A DNA stretch of 64,000 bases from JAOPZW01 sp963707695 (GCA_963707695.1 CAVPQY010000003.1:372001-436000); one strand, 5' to 3'. Numbered from the stretch's first letter, positions 15,335 through 25,041 are shown. Notes: generated by a model not told the origin, from the sequence alone. A program made the numbers and translations.

Positions 15335-16142
15335 TGACGTTCGTCGACGCGAGCGCCAGCACGAGCACGCCGACGACCATCCGGTAGGTCGCGAAGATCC
15401 CGATGCCGTGGTTCGCGACCCAGCGCAGGAGCCACGCGATCGAGGCGTACCCGACGATGAAGGCGAGGACCGTGGCGAGCGCCGTGGCGCCGGCCGGCGC
15501 CCCACCGCCGTCCCCGACGTGGCGCAGCTCGAAGAGCCCGGAGAGGACGACCGCCGGGACCGAGAGCAGGAAGGAGTAGCGCGCCGCCGTCGTGCGGTCG
15601 AAGTCCAGCAGGAGCCCGGCCGAGATCGTGGCGCCCGAGCGGCTGACCCCGGGGACGAGCGCGAGGGCCTGGGCGCAGCCGATGAGCACGCCGTCGCGGA
15701 GGGTGAAGTCCTCGAGCGACCGGGTCCGGCGCCCGCGGCGCTCGGCCTCGAGCAGCACGACGCTGAAGAGGATCATCGCCACGCCGATGAGCTCGAGCGT
15801 GCGGAACTCGTGCTCGATCGTGTCCTTGAAGGCGAGGCCGAGGAGACCGATCGGGATCGTGCCCAGGATGAGGTACCAGCCGAGCCGGGACTCCTCCGTG
15901 CCGCGGACGGCGGGGTCCCGCAGCCCGGCCACCCAGCCCTTGGCGATGGCCCACAGCTCACGGCGGAAGTACACGAGGACCGCGAGCATCGTCCCGAGCT
16001 GCACGACGGCCGTGAACGCGGCCCCCGGGTCCTCCCAGCCGAAGAAGGCGGGGACGATCCGCAGGTGGGCGGTGCTCGAGATGGGCAGGAACTCCGTCAG
16101 GCCCTGCACGATCCCGAGCACGATGGCCTGAAGGGCATCCAT
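15327..16142 (-). CDS. uppP: Undecaprenyl-diphosphatase (BacA/UppP type)
   Basis: A 271-residue membrane enzyme with about eight helices that recycles undecaprenyl pyrophosphate for peptidoglycan and other envelope glycans. Signature segments are QGLTEFLPISSTAHL near residue 14, with the catalytic Glu, and PGVSRSGATI near residue 165. It lies 13 bases downstream of a response-regulator gene on the same strand, suggesting co-transcription. The 3' end overlaps the end of holB by 8 bases, tail to tail. BacA-type enzymes also raise bacitracin resistance. Confidence 0.95.
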   Translation of the reverse strand: MDALQAIVLGIVQGLTEFLPISSTAHLRIVPAFFGWEDPGAAFTAVVQLGTMLAVLVYFRRELWAIAKGWVAGLRDPAVRGTEESRLGWYLILGTIPIGLLGLAFKDTIEHEFRTLELIGVAMILFSVVLLEAERRGRRTRSLEDFTLRDGVLIGCAQALALVPGVSRSGATISAGLLLDFDRTTAARYSFLLSVPAVVLSGLFELRHVGDGGGAPAGATALATVLAFIVGYASIAWLLRWVANHGIGIFATYRMVVGVLVLALASTNVIS

Positions 16143-16155
16143 GCGGGCGGCGAGG

Positions 16156-16884
<729 letters not shown>

Positions 16885-16925
16885 CCGGTCATCTTCCTCC
16901 GGCCCGCGGATCGATCGGCGTGCGC

Positions 16926-16961
16926 CGATCCCGGATCGACACCGGCGCGATCCCGGACCGA
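16926..16961. promoter_or_regulatory. Tandem 14-bp direct repeats spaced 22 bp (probable regulator site)
   Basis: CGATCCCGGATCGA (16926-16939) and CGATCCCGGACCGA (16948-16961) differ at one base and start 22 bp apart, two helical turns. A further GATCGATC lies just upstream. OmpR-family regulators typically bind direct repeats on one face of the helix, so this is probably the operator of the adjacent response regulator. Confidence 0.55.
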
Positions 16962-16998
16962 TCCCCGCGGCGGTCACGCTGCCCGTCACGTGGCACCC

Positions 16999-17226
16999 AT
17001 GGGACCCCTCGACCTCGCCGACGCCGTCGGCCACGAGCTGCGCACGCCGCTCACCGCGGTCCGCGGCTACGCCGAGGCCCTGAGCGAGTCGGCGGGCGAC
17101 GAGCTGCCGGAGGCGCAGCGCGCGATGGTCGACGCGATCCTGCGCGGCGCCCTGCGCCTCCAGGAGGCCGTCGACCGCCTCGAGGAGGCGCTCCGCCGCG
17201 AGGTGGCCGCGCCCGCGCGGTCCTAG
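16999..17226 (+). CDS. Stand-alone histidine-kinase dimerisation (HisKA) domain protein
   Basis: Only 75 residues. It contains a clean H-box, GHELRTPLTAVRGYAEAL, with the phosphoacceptor at His12, followed by a second helix (AQRAMVDAILRGALRLQEAVDRLEEAL), which together make a full dimerisation hairpin. There is no sensor, membrane segment, or ATP-binding domain, and the frame stops at 17226 in front of an unrelated gene. It is divergent from the response regulator. I infer either a phosphotransfer or docking protein needing another kinase's ATPase domain, or the remnant of a kinase. Overlaps the 3' end of the PHP gene by 4 bases. Confidence 0.7.
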   Translation: MGPLDLADAVGHELRTPLTAVRGYAEALSESAGDELPEAQRAMVDAILRGALRLQEAVDRLEEALRREVAAPARS

Positions 17227-18107
17227 CGCGCGGCCAGCTCCGGGATCGGCCCCAGCCGCGGCGCCAGGTCGTAGGTCGAGAAGGCGCGGAAGCGGCTGAA
17301 GAGCGGGTGCTCGGGGCCGTGGAAGTCGGCCGACCCGGTGGTCAGCAGGCCGCGGGCCTCCGCGTGCCCGGCGACGAGGCGCGTCTGCGCCTCGGCGTGG
17401 GTGACGTAGAAGGCCTCCACCCCGTCGAGGCCCAGCCCCGCGAAGCGGTCCACCGCCTCCAGCACCTCGTCGTCGTGGTCGAGGTCCCAGAACGGGTGCG
17501 CCCACACGGCGACGCCGCCGGCGTCGTGGACGAGCGCGATCGCCTCGGCCACCGTCGGCATGGTGCGGCGGCGGTAGGCCGGGCGGCCGGGGATGAGGTA
17601 GGCCTCCAGCAGCGCGGAGAACGACGCCAGGCCCTCGGCCTGGAGCCGCGCGGCGTTCGCCGGCTCGGCGACGACCGCCTGGGCCAGGTGCGGGCGCCCC
17701 ACGGGCGCCCCGCCGCGGTCGGGCACCTCGAGGACCCAGCCGACCTCGCGCAGCGCGTCGGCCATGCGCCCGGCACGACCCTCGCGGTCGGCGCGGAAGG
17801 CGCGCAGCGCCTCGGCCAGCGCGGGCGACCGGTGGTCGACGCCGTAGCCGAGCACGTGGAGGTCCTCGTGGTCCCCGTCGAGCGCGCTGAGCTCGGTCGC
17901 GGGGACGAGCCCCAGGCCCGGCGCCGACCGCGCCGCAGCCAGCGCCTCCTCGACACCGTCGACCGTGTCGTGGTCGGTGAGGGCCAGGAGCTCCACGCCG
18001 GCCGCGGCCGCGCGCGCGACGACGTCGGCCGCCGGCAGCGCGCCGTCGGAGTGGACGGAGTGGCTCTGCAGGTCGAAGGTCGGGGCGGCGGCCGCGGACG
18101 CATTCAT
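17223..18107 (-). CDS. PHP-domain phosphoesterase (RNase AM / YciV-TrpH type)
   Basis: A 294-residue PHP protein with the metal ligands in QSHSVHSDG near residue 17, LTDHDTVDG near 43, and the later ATELSALD, GRPHLAQA, WAHPFWD and GSADFHGP segments. YciV-like members hydrolyse 3',5'-bisphosphonucleotides and trim RNA 5' ends. A small helical protein gene lies directly upstream with an ATGA overlap. Assignment to this PHP subgroup is firm; the natural substrate is inferred from the family. Confidence 0.85.
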   Translation of the reverse strand: MNASAAAAPTFDLQSHSVHSDGALPAADVVARAAAAGVELLALTDHDTVDGVEEALAAARSAPGLGLVPATELSALDGDHEDLHVLGYGVDHRSPALAEALRAFRADREGRAGRMADALREVGWVLEVPDRGGAPVGRPHLAQAVVAEPANAARLQAEGLASFSALLEAYLIPGRPAYRRRTMPTVAEAIALVHDAGGVAVWAHPFWDLDHDDEVLEAVDRFAGLGLDGVEAFYVTHAEAQTRLVAGHAEARGLLTTGSADFHGPEHPLFSRFRAFSTYDLAPRLGPIPELAAR

Positions 18108-18439
18108 GCGGCGGCGGGGTCGACGTCCTCCTCGGCGTCGTGCTCCGGTGTGGCCTCCGACAACGCGGTGCGCTTCGGCAGGCGCGCCGCCGCGGCGTCG
18201 AGCCGCGTGCGGACCGGCGCCGCGGCGCGGCCCACGAGCGTGCGCTCGGCCGGGCCCATCGCGGGCCAGCGCCCGCGCAGGTCGGCGAGCCCGGCCTGGG
18301 CGCGCTCGACCGCCGCGCGCGCGGTGCCCGGGTCGCCCTCGTCCAGCGCTTCCTCGGCGGCGGTGACGTCGAGGGCCGTGTCGGCCAGGAGCTTGAGGTG
18401 CTCGTCCACGCCCCGGAGCGTACGGCGCGCCCCTGACAC
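18104..18439 (-). CDS. Small helical hypothetical protein
   Basis: A protein of 111 residues (101 if it starts at the GTG at 18409, where DEHLKLLADTALDV begins). It is predicted helical with an acidic C terminus. The middle part, EALDEGDPGTARAAVERAQAGLADLRGRW, looks like a TPR-like helical pair. No family is recognised. It is translated with the PHP phosphoesterase (ATGA overlap). Confidence 0.65.
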   Translation of the reverse strand: MSGARRTLRGVDEHLKLLADTALDVTAAEEALDEGDPGTARAAVERAQAGLADLRGRWPAMGPAERTLVGRAAAPVRTRLDAAAARLPKRTALSEATPEHDAEEDVDPAAA

Positions 18440-18474
18440 GGCGGACGCGCGAGGACGCGCGACGTTCCCCTTAG

Positions 18475-18497
18475 CCTGACAATTGTTAGGATCCTAA
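18475..18497. promoter_or_regulatory. MarR operator and promoter
   Basis: CCTGACAATTGTTAGG (18475-18490) is a palindrome with one mismatch, and TTAGGATCCTAA (18486-18497) is a perfect one. They overlap and cover a -10-like TAGGAT (18487-18492) that stands 9 bases before the marR ATG. This is the classic arrangement for a self-repressing MarR protein. Confidence 0.65.
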
Positions 18498-18501
18498 GCA
18501 G

Positions 18502-18966
18502 ATGTCCGCCACCCTCCCTCCCCCGTCCGCCGAGCACGCCGCCGAGGCCTTCAGCGAGGCGATGGACGACTTCGCGCGCGCCTGGCACCGGGCCCGCATG
18601 CGCCTGCGCCCGGACGACGGCCTGAGCATCGCCCAGTTCCACCTCCTGCGACCGCTGCTCGACGCGCCCGACGGCGCCCTCGGCGTCGGCGAGCTGGCCC
18701 ACACCGCCGGCGTCAGCGCGCCCACCGCGACGCGCATGGTCGACGCCCTCGTCCGCGACGGCCTGTGCGCCCGCACCCGCGGCCACGAGGACCGCCGCTG
18801 CGTGAAGGTCTCCCTGACGCCCGCCGGACGCGCGGCCGCCGACGACCGGCTGGCCCGCAACGAGGAGCGCCGGCGCCAGCTCTTCGCGGCGCTGAGCCCG
18901 GAGGAGCGCCGCGACGCGGCCCCGCTGCTGAGCCGGCTGGCCGCCGCCATCGAGGAGCTGGCGTGA
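18502..18966 (+). CDS. MarR-family regulator of the adjacent efflux genes
   Basis: A 154-residue winged-helix regulator. The DNA-binding core is GELAHTAGVSAPTATRMVDALVRDGL followed by the wing EDRRCVKVSLTPAGRA. The N- and C-terminal helices form the dimer interface. MarR repressors release DNA when they bind phenolic or other toxic ligands. The gene is translationally coupled (GTGA overlap) to two consecutive DHA2 efflux pumps, and two palindromes cover its own promoter, so a ligand-induced efflux operon is the natural reading. Confidence 0.92.
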   Translation: MSATLPPPSAEHAAEAFSEAMDDFARAWHRARMRLRPDDGLSIAQFHLLRPLLDAPDGALGVGELAHTAGVSAPTATRMVDALVRDGLCARTRGHEDRRCVKVSLTPAGRAAADDRLARNEERRRQLFAALSPEERRDAAPLLSRLAAAIEELA

Positions 18967-20417
18967 CGCCCGACCCGCGCGAGGCCCAGCGCCACCCCAC
19001 CCGCACGCTCGTCGTCCTGGCCGGTGCGGCGCTCGCGTACGCCCTGGCCCAGACGATGGTCGTCCCCGCGCTGCCCGACATCCAGCGCACCTACGGGGTC
19101 GGCGCCGCCGACGCGACGTGGCTGCTGACGATCTTCCTCCTGACCTCCTCCGTCACCACGCCGCTGCTCGGCCGCCTCGGCGACATGTACGGCAAGGAGC
19201 GCCTGCTCCTCATCGCCCTCGGCGTCTTCGGCGCAGGCAACCTCGTCGCGGCGCTCGGCGGCTCGCTCGGGGTCCTCATCGCCGGTCGCGCGATCCAGGG
19301 CCTGGGCGGGGCGATCATCCCGCTGGCCATCGGCATCGTGCGCGACGAGTTCCCGCGCGAGAAGGTCGCGACGGGCATCGGCACCATCTCGGCCATGTTC
19401 GGGATCGGCGGCGGCGCGGGCCTCGTCATCGCCGGCGTGCTGGTCGACCACGCCAGCCTCGCGTGGATCTTCTGGCTGAGCCTGGCCGGGAGCATCCTGG
19501 CCGCGTGGGGCACGTGGCGCTGGGTGCCCGAGTCCCCGGTGCGCGTCCGGGCGCGCATCGACTGGGGCGGCGCGACGCTGCTGGGGCTGTCGCTCGGCGC
19601 GCTGCTGCTCGGCGTGAGCCAGGGCAACGCCTGGGGCTGGACCTCGGCCGGCGTGCTCGGGCTCTTCGCCGGCGCGGTCGCGCTCGGCGTCGCGTTCATC
19701 GCGTTCGAGGATCGCACGGAGGACCCGCTCGTCGACCTCGCGCTCATGCGCCGGCGACCGGTGTGGACGACGAACCTCGTCGGCTTCGCCGTCGGCTTCG
19801 CGATGTTCGGGTCGTTCATCCTCATCCCCGAGCTCGTGCAGACGCCGTCGGTGGCCGGCTACGGCTTCGGGGCGACGGTCACGGCGAGCGGCCTGTTCCT
19901 GCTGCCCTCGAGCGTCGTGATGTTCTTCGCGGGCCCGCTCAGCGGCCGGCTCGGCGCCAGCCACGGCTCGAAGCTGCCGTTGCTGCTGGGGACGATCGCG
20001 GCCGCCGCGTCGTACTTCTGGCTCGCCTTCGAGCACGGCTCGAAGCTCGGGATCTACGTCGGCTCGACGCTCCTCGGGCTGGGCATCGGCCTGGCCTTCG
20101 CGGCGATCGCCAACCTCATCGTGGTGGCCGTGCCGCAGGACCAGACCGGCGTGGCCACGGCGATCAACACGATCGCGCGCTCGGTCGGCGGCGCCGTCGG
20201 GGCCCAGGTCGCCGCGGCGCTGGTCACGGCCGGGACCGTCACCGTCGGGGCGGTCACGTACCCGGCCGAGAGCGGCTACACGGCGGCGTTCGTCATGAGC
20301 GGCGTCGGCGCGCTCGTCGCCCTGCTGGCGACGCTGGCGGTGCCCGGCGACCTGCGCCGCGACCGGACGAGGCAGCCGGTGGCCACCGGCGTCCCCGCGA
20401 AGGCGCCCTCGTCGTGA
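18963..20417 (+). CDS. MFS drug transporter, DHA2 (14-helix) type
   Basis: A 484-residue major facilitator protein with about 14 membrane segments. It starts with GTG overlapping the marR stop. Motif A is GRLGDMYGKERLL, and the motif C region follows helix 4 (GIGGGAGLVIAGVLVDH). It exports hydrophobic compounds by proton antiport; the substrate is unknown. It lies between the MarR regulator and a second DHA2 paralogue that starts within its stop codon. Confidence 0.92.
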   Translation: MTPDPREAQRHPTRTLVVLAGAALAYALAQTMVVPALPDIQRTYGVGAADATWLLTIFLLTSSVTTPLLGRLGDMYGKERLLLIALGVFGAGNLVAALGGSLGVLIAGRAIQGLGGAIIPLAIGIVRDEFPREKVATGIGTISAMFGIGGGAGLVIAGVLVDHASLAWIFWLSLAGSILAAWGTWRWVPESPVRVRARIDWGGATLLGLSLGALLLGVSQGNAWGWTSAGVLGLFAGAVALGVAFIAFEDRTEDPLVDLALMRRRPVWTTNLVGFAVGFAMFGSFILIPELVQTPSVAGYGFGATVTASGLFLLPSSVVMFFAGPLSGRLGASHGSKLPLLLGTIAAAASYFWLAFEHGSKLGIYVGSTLLGLGIGLAFAAIANLIVVAVPQDQTGVATAINTIARSVGGAVGAQVAAALVTAGTVTVGAVTYPAESGYTAAFVMSGVGALVALLATLAVPGDLRRDRTRQPVATGVPAKAPSS

Positions 20418-21950
20418 ACGACGACGGCCGGCTGACGCCGGAGATCAAGGCCGTCGCGATCGTCGTCGTCGTCGGGGCGATCATGTCGATCCTCGACACG
20501 ACGATCGTCAACGTCGCGCTCGAGACCCTGTCGCGCGAGCTGCACGCGGACCTCTCCACGATCCAGTGGGTCTCGACGGCGTACCTGCTCGCCCTGGCCA
20601 CGGTCATCCCGCTCACGGGCTGGGCGGCCGAGCGGTTCGGGCCCAAGCGGGTCTGGATGACCGTCGTGAGCGGCTTCGTCGTCTCGAGCGCGCTCTGCGG
20701 CCTGGCCTGGAGCGCGGAGAGCCTGATCGCCTTCCGCGTCCTGCAGGGCCTGGCCGGCGGCATGGTCATGCCGGTCGGGATGATCACGCTGGCGCAGACG
20801 GCCGGCCCCCAGCGGATGGGCCGCGTCATGAGCGTCGTCGGCGTGCCGATGCTCCTCGCGCCCGTCCTCGGGCCGGTCATCGGCGGGCTCATCGTCGAGC
20901 ACCTCTCCTGGCGCTGGATCTTCTACGTCAACCTCCCGATCGGGATCGTCGGCCTCGCGCTGGCCGCCAGGCTGCTGCCGAGCGGGCGCGCGGAGGGCCT
21001 GGACGCGACGACGAAGCTCGACTGGCGCGGCCTGGTGCTGCTCTCGCCCGGCGTGGCGATGCTCGTCTTCGGGCTCAGCGAGGTCGGCTCGCAGGGCAGC
21101 GTGTCCGGCGTGGACCTGGCGCTGGATGGTCGGCGGCCTGGCGCTCATCGCGGCCTTCGTCCTCCGCGCGCTGCGCGTCGAGCGCCCGCTCGTCGACGTG
21201 CGGCTCTTCCGCGGGCGCGGGTTCAGCGCCGCCGCGGGGACGACCTTCATCGTCGGCATGGCGCTCTTCGGCTCGATGCTCCTGCTGCCCCTGTACTTCC
21301 AGGTCGCGCGCGGCGAGTCGCCGCTGCACGCCGGCCTGCTCGTCGCGCCGCAGGGGCTCGGCGCGGCCTTCGCCATGCGCTTCAGCGGCCGGATGACCGA
21401 CCGCGTCGGCGGCGGCCGGGTCGTCCTCATCGGGCTGACGATCCTGACCGTCGCGACGATCCCCTTCGGGCTCATCGCGGCCGGCACGCCCTACTGGCTG
21501 CTGGCGCGTCTGCGTCCTCGCCCGGGGCGTGGGCCTGGGCTTCACGATGATGCCGGCGATGGCGGCGGCCTACGCGACGCTCGAGCACCAGCAGGTGCCG
21601 CGCGCGACGCCGATGCTCAACGTCGTCCAGCGCGTCGGCGGGTCCATCGGGACGGCGGTGCTCGCCGTCGTCCTGCAGCGCCAGCTCGTCGGGGCCGTCC
21701 CCGGCGGCGGCGGGGCGCTGGGCGAGCGTGCAGTCCGCGTCGCCCGAGGCGCGCCGGCGCCTGGCCGAGCCACTCGCGACGGCCTTCGGCGCACACCTAC
21801 TGGTGGGCGCTCGCGCTGACCGCCGTCGCCTTCGTCCCGGCGACCGTGCTGGCCGTCACCGAGGGCCGCGAGCGCCGCGCCCGAGCGGCCGCCGGAGGAC
21901 CCGACGCGACCCGCGCACGCGCGCCGCAGGCCACGCCGATCGCTGGCTAG
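20414..21950 (+). pseudogene. Second DHA2 MFS transporter, broken in at least four places
   Basis: Coding similarity to a DHA2 pump is continuous from GTG 20414 (AIMSILDTTIVNVALETL, then motif A WAAERFGPKRVW) to the stop at 21948-21950 (TYWWALALTAVAFVPATVLAV), but four frame changes are needed: near 21110-21126, 21503-21512, 21715-21730 and 21775-21795. All four have the same sense, each explained by one extra base. In one frame the protein would be about 511 residues, normal for the family. Either this is a decaying copy of a redundant pump or a stretch of poor sequence; the intact neighbour would cover the function. Confidence 0.8.
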
Positions 21951-21953
21951 ACT
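21948..21953 (+). promoter_or_regulatory. -10 box of tRNA-Thr
   Basis: TAGACT overlaps the stop codon of the broken MFS gene and ends 10 bases before the mature tRNA 5' end. I see no good -35. Confidence 0.5.
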
Positions 21954-21963
21954 GAGTCGCCGC

Positions 21964-22036
21964 GCCGACGTAGCTCAGCTGGTAGAGCACTTCACTCGTA
22001 ATGAAGGGGTCCCCGGTTCGAGTCCGGGCGTCGGCT
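21964..22036 (+). tRNA. tRNA-Thr (anticodon CGT)
   Basis: A 73-base cloverleaf. The acceptor stem GCCGACG pairs fully with CGTCGGC, with discriminator T at 22036. The D arm is GCTC...GAGC, the anticodon arm CTTCA-CTCGTAA-TGAAG reads anticodon CGT, the variable loop is short, and the T arm is CCCGG-TTCGAGT-CCGGG. CCA is not encoded. It decodes ACG, a favoured threonine codon in this GC-rich genome. Confidence 0.97.
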
Positions 22037-22086
22037 CTCCACGGACGCGCTGCCGAGGCCGGGCCTTCGTCCCCACGCGTGCAGCC

Positions 22087-22518
22087 CTAGCGCGCCCGGC
22101 GGTACGCGACGCGCAGGTCGTCCTGCCAGTCGCCCGGCGTGCGGGCGAGCTGCCACCGGCCCTCGAAGCCGTCGTGGCCGATGGTCGCCGAGTAGCGCTG
22201 GGCGAACCCGGGGTCGTCGCGCCACATCCGCAGCACGCCGTCCTCGAGCGCGATGCCGTAGGTCCGGCGCACGCCGCGCGAGTCGAAGTACTCCATGACC
22301 AGGCCGTCGCCCTCCTCGGGGGCGCCGATCACGCAGATCGCATCCGGGAACGCCTCGTGGTCGTTGTGCGAGCGCTGCAGGAGGAAGCGCCCGCCCTCCA
22401 GCCACTCGAACGTGAGGCTGCCCGGCACCGCGCCGTCGACCATCGGGTGGGTCGCCTCGGTCGTCCACGTGCCGATCAGCGCGTCGAACGGCTCCAGGGC
22501 GGGATCTCGCTCCGTCAT
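22087..22518 (-). CDS. DUF1579-like / lipocalin-type hypothetical protein
   Basis: A 143-residue protein, likely a small beta-barrel. The N terminus FDALIGTWTTEATHP, the TFEWLEGGRFLLQRS strand pair and the later MEYFDSRGVRRTYGIAL and MWRDDPGFAQRYSATI segments follow the pattern of DUF1579-like proteins that record the loss of signal in an assay-like barrel fold. No ligand or reaction is known to me. The start ATG at 22518 is preceded by no strong Shine-Dalgarno. Divergent from the CocE-like hydrolase gene. Confidence 0.7.
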   Translation of the reverse strand: MTERDPALEPFDALIGTWTTEATHPMVDGAVPGSLTFEWLEGGRFLLQRSHNDHEAFPDAICVIGAPEEGDGLVMEYFDSRGVRRTYGIALEDGVLRMWRDDPGFAQRYSATIGHDGFEGRWQLARTPGDWQDDLRVAYRRAR

Positions 22519-22651
22519 GGTCGAAGGACGTTCCCGGACGCCGACCTCAGCACTCGCAGCAAGCCGAGCGAGGCCCGCGACGGACCCTGCGCGGCGCGAG
22601 CGCCGCGACCCCCCTGGTACGGTCGCGCGCAACCCTCGGGAGGAGACCTCG

Positions 22652-24554
22652 GTGCGCAGGCTGGTCTTGCTGGTCGTCGTCGGTTCGATGCTGGTCGCCG
22701 CGCCGTCCGCGCAGGCGAGGCCGGCGAGCGTCTTCAAGGGCGCCGTCAAGTGCTCGACCCGACCCGACGGCATCCGGTTCTGCGGGTCGCTGGTCGTCGA
22801 CCGGCAGCCGACGCCCGCCCGGACCCTCGTGACGAGCTGGGACGGCACCGCCGTCGACGTCAACTTCGCGCTGCCGCCCGCGTCCGCCCGGCACCGCGGG
22901 CCCTATCCGCTCGTGATGCTCTTCCACGGCTACGGCGGGTCGAAGTTCGGCCTGGGCGACGGCGGCGGCGGGATCGGCTCGGCCATCTCCTCGATGACGC
23001 CGTGGCTGAAGGCCGGCTACGCGACGTTCAGCATGTCCGACCGGGGCTTCGGCGAGTCGTGCGGCACCGCGGCGAGCCGCGCGTCGGTCCCCGCCAGGCG
23101 GTGCGCGCGCGGCTTCAACCACCTCCTCGACACGCGGTACGAGGTCCGCGACGCCCAGTACTTCGCCGGGCTGCTCGGCGGACCAGGGCCTCGTGTCGCC
23201 GACGCGGATCGCGTCGGTCGGCGGCTCCTACGGCGGAGGCATGTCGATGGCCCTCGCCGCGCTCAGGGACCGCGTGATGCTCCCGGGCGGACGGCTCGTG
23301 CCCTGGCGCAGCCCGGGTGGCGAGAAGATGCGCCTGGCGGCCGCGACCCCGGCGGTCCCCTGGACCGACCTCGCCTACGCGCTGACGCCCAACGGGCGCA
23401 CGCTCGACTACGTCGCCGACGCCCCGTACCGAGGGCCGTACGGGGTGCTGAAGAGCTCGTACGTCAACGGGCTCTACGCCACGGGGTGCGGCACGCCGAC
23501 GACCTTCTGCACCACGACGCACCCCGACTGGGACCTCGGGGCGTGGATCCGGCGGCTCAACCAGGGCGAGCCGTACGCCGGGCCGGTGACCGCGCGGATC
23601 CTGCGGCAGGTCACGACGTACCACTCGTCGTACTCCATCGACCACTCGAGGCCGCCCGCCCCGCTGCTCATCGCGAACGGATGGACCGACGACCTCTTCC
23701 CGGCCGACGAGGCGCTCCGCTTCTACAACCGCACGACGACCCAGTACCCGAGGACCCCGGTCTCGCTGTTCTTCCTCGACTTCGGGCACCCCCGGGCGCA
23801 GAACAAGGACCCCGACGAGGCCCGCTACGTCACGGCGATCCACCGCTGGCTGGACTTCTACCTCAAGGGACGAGGCCGCAAGCCCTTCCAGGGCGTCCAG
23901 GCGCTGACCGAGACCTGCCCCGCCTCGGCGCCGTCCGCCGGACCCTTCCGCGCCTCGACCTGGGCCCGCCTCGCGCCCGGCGAGGTCCGCGTGACCAGCC
24001 CGGTCGCGCAGACGATCCTGGCGGACGCCGGCAGCGCGGCGATCGGCGCGACGTTCAACCCGATCGGCGCCGCGGCCTGCGCGACCGCACCCGGCGCGCC
24101 GCAGCCCGGCACGGCGACGTACGCGCTCGGGGCCGGACGCGGCTTCACGATGATCGGCGCCCCGACCGTGCTCGCCGACCTCACGCTCCCGCGCGCCGGC
24201 TCGCAGGTCGCGGCGCGGCTGCTCGACGTGGGCGCCGACGGGCGGGAGACGCTGGTGAGCCGGGGGCTGTGGCGTCCCAGGGTCTCCTCCGAGCCGGTGC
24301 GCCAGGTGTTCCAGCTCCACCCGGGGGCCTGGCGGTTCGCGCCGGGCCACACGGTCAAGCTGGAGCTGCTGCCCGAGGACGCGCCGTACGGCCGGGCCTC
24401 CAACGACCAGGCGCAGGTGACGGTCGCGGGGCTCCAGCTCCGGCTCCCGACCGTGGACCGCCCCGGGAGCGCGGGCGGGCTCGTCAAGCGGCCGCTCGCG
24501 AAGGTCGTGCCGCGCGGGTACCGGCTCGCGCGCGAGTTCGCCCGGGCGCGCTAG
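22652..24554 (+). CDS. Secreted CocE/NonD-type hydrolase (X-Pro peptidase-like), one frame break
   Basis: A large exported alpha/beta hydrolase. It starts with GTG after a GGGAGGAG sequence and has a signal peptide (VLLVVVGSMLVAAPSAQA). The N-terminal part runs through LVMLFHGYGG to AGLL, and a second frame resumes with GLVSPTRIASVGGSYGGG, which holds the nucleophile Ser. The Asp (NGWTDDLFPADE) and His (FLDFGHPRAQ) follow, then a jelly-roll C-terminal domain. Removing one G near 23176-23184 joins the two parts seamlessly (LLADQGLV). Joined length is about 634 residues, normal for X-Pro dipeptidyl-peptidase/CocE proteins. The substrate (acyl ester or peptide) is not determinable. Confidence 0.88.
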
Positions 24555-24654
24555 GCGGGCGCGCCGCCGGCGTGTCCCGGGCGGCGAGCGCCCTCTGGCG
24601 CGCGGCCTGCCGCAGGCGTACTGTCGGTGCCCCGACCGAAGAAGGTGACGTGCC

Positions 24655-24831
24655 ATGGCGGAGCCGGACCCGGAGAAGGCGCATCGGCTGGAGAAGCTCC
24701 GGCAGAAGCGGCGCGAGAAGGCCCAGCGCACGACCGACACGCCGGAGGCGCGGGCGGAACGCCACGAGGCCGCCCGCTCGGACGACGACAAGGTCAAGGA
24801 GCGCGTCGGCAACGGCGTGATCTGGAGCTAG
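24655..24831 (+). CDS. Small highly charged protein
   Basis: A 58-residue protein starting at ATG 24655 after a GAAGGTG sequence. It is almost entirely charged helix (PEKAHRLEKLRQKRREKAQR, then RAERHEAARSDDDKVKERV) with a hydrophobic end GVIWS. It has an upstream TACTGT box and lies alone between the hydrolase gene and the GST-like gene. No family is recognised; base composition at third positions is typical for the genome, which supports real coding. Confidence 0.65.
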   Translation: MAEPDPEKAHRLEKLRQKRREKAQRTTDTPEARAERHEAARSDDDKVKERVGNGVIWS

Positions 24832-24843
24832 TCGCGGACGATC

Positions 24844-25032
24844 ACGACGGTCGAGTCCGGCGTACGGGAGCGCGCGTGGTTTGAGTTCTGGCCGGCGGCC
24901 ACGCCGACCGCCAAGCAGCGCACCGCGGGGCAGCCGGTGACGGCGACGGGGCCGATCAGCGCCACGGTCACCGCCCTGGCCCCGGACACGACGACGCATC
25001 CGCCAACCCGTAGGCGGGGCCGCGGCGGCTAG
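24844..25032 (+). pseudogene. Possible remnant of a fibronectin-III-like repeat
   Basis: The frame from 24844 to TAG 25030 reads AWFEFWPAATPTAKQRTAG followed by ISATVTALAPDTTTH. This recalls the end of Fn3-like repeats (WFEYG..T..Y...T, then VSATLTGLAPGTTYH) common in secreted actinobacterial proteins. There is no start codon or signal peptide and the conserved Tyr/Gly residues are missing. I read it as a decayed fragment, with low confidence. Confidence 0.35.
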
Positions 25033-25041
25033 GGTCGGCCC

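Noticed and set aside
16999..17226. A complete sensor kinase partner for the response regulator
   Set aside because: No sensor or ATPase domain exists in any frame before the next gene.
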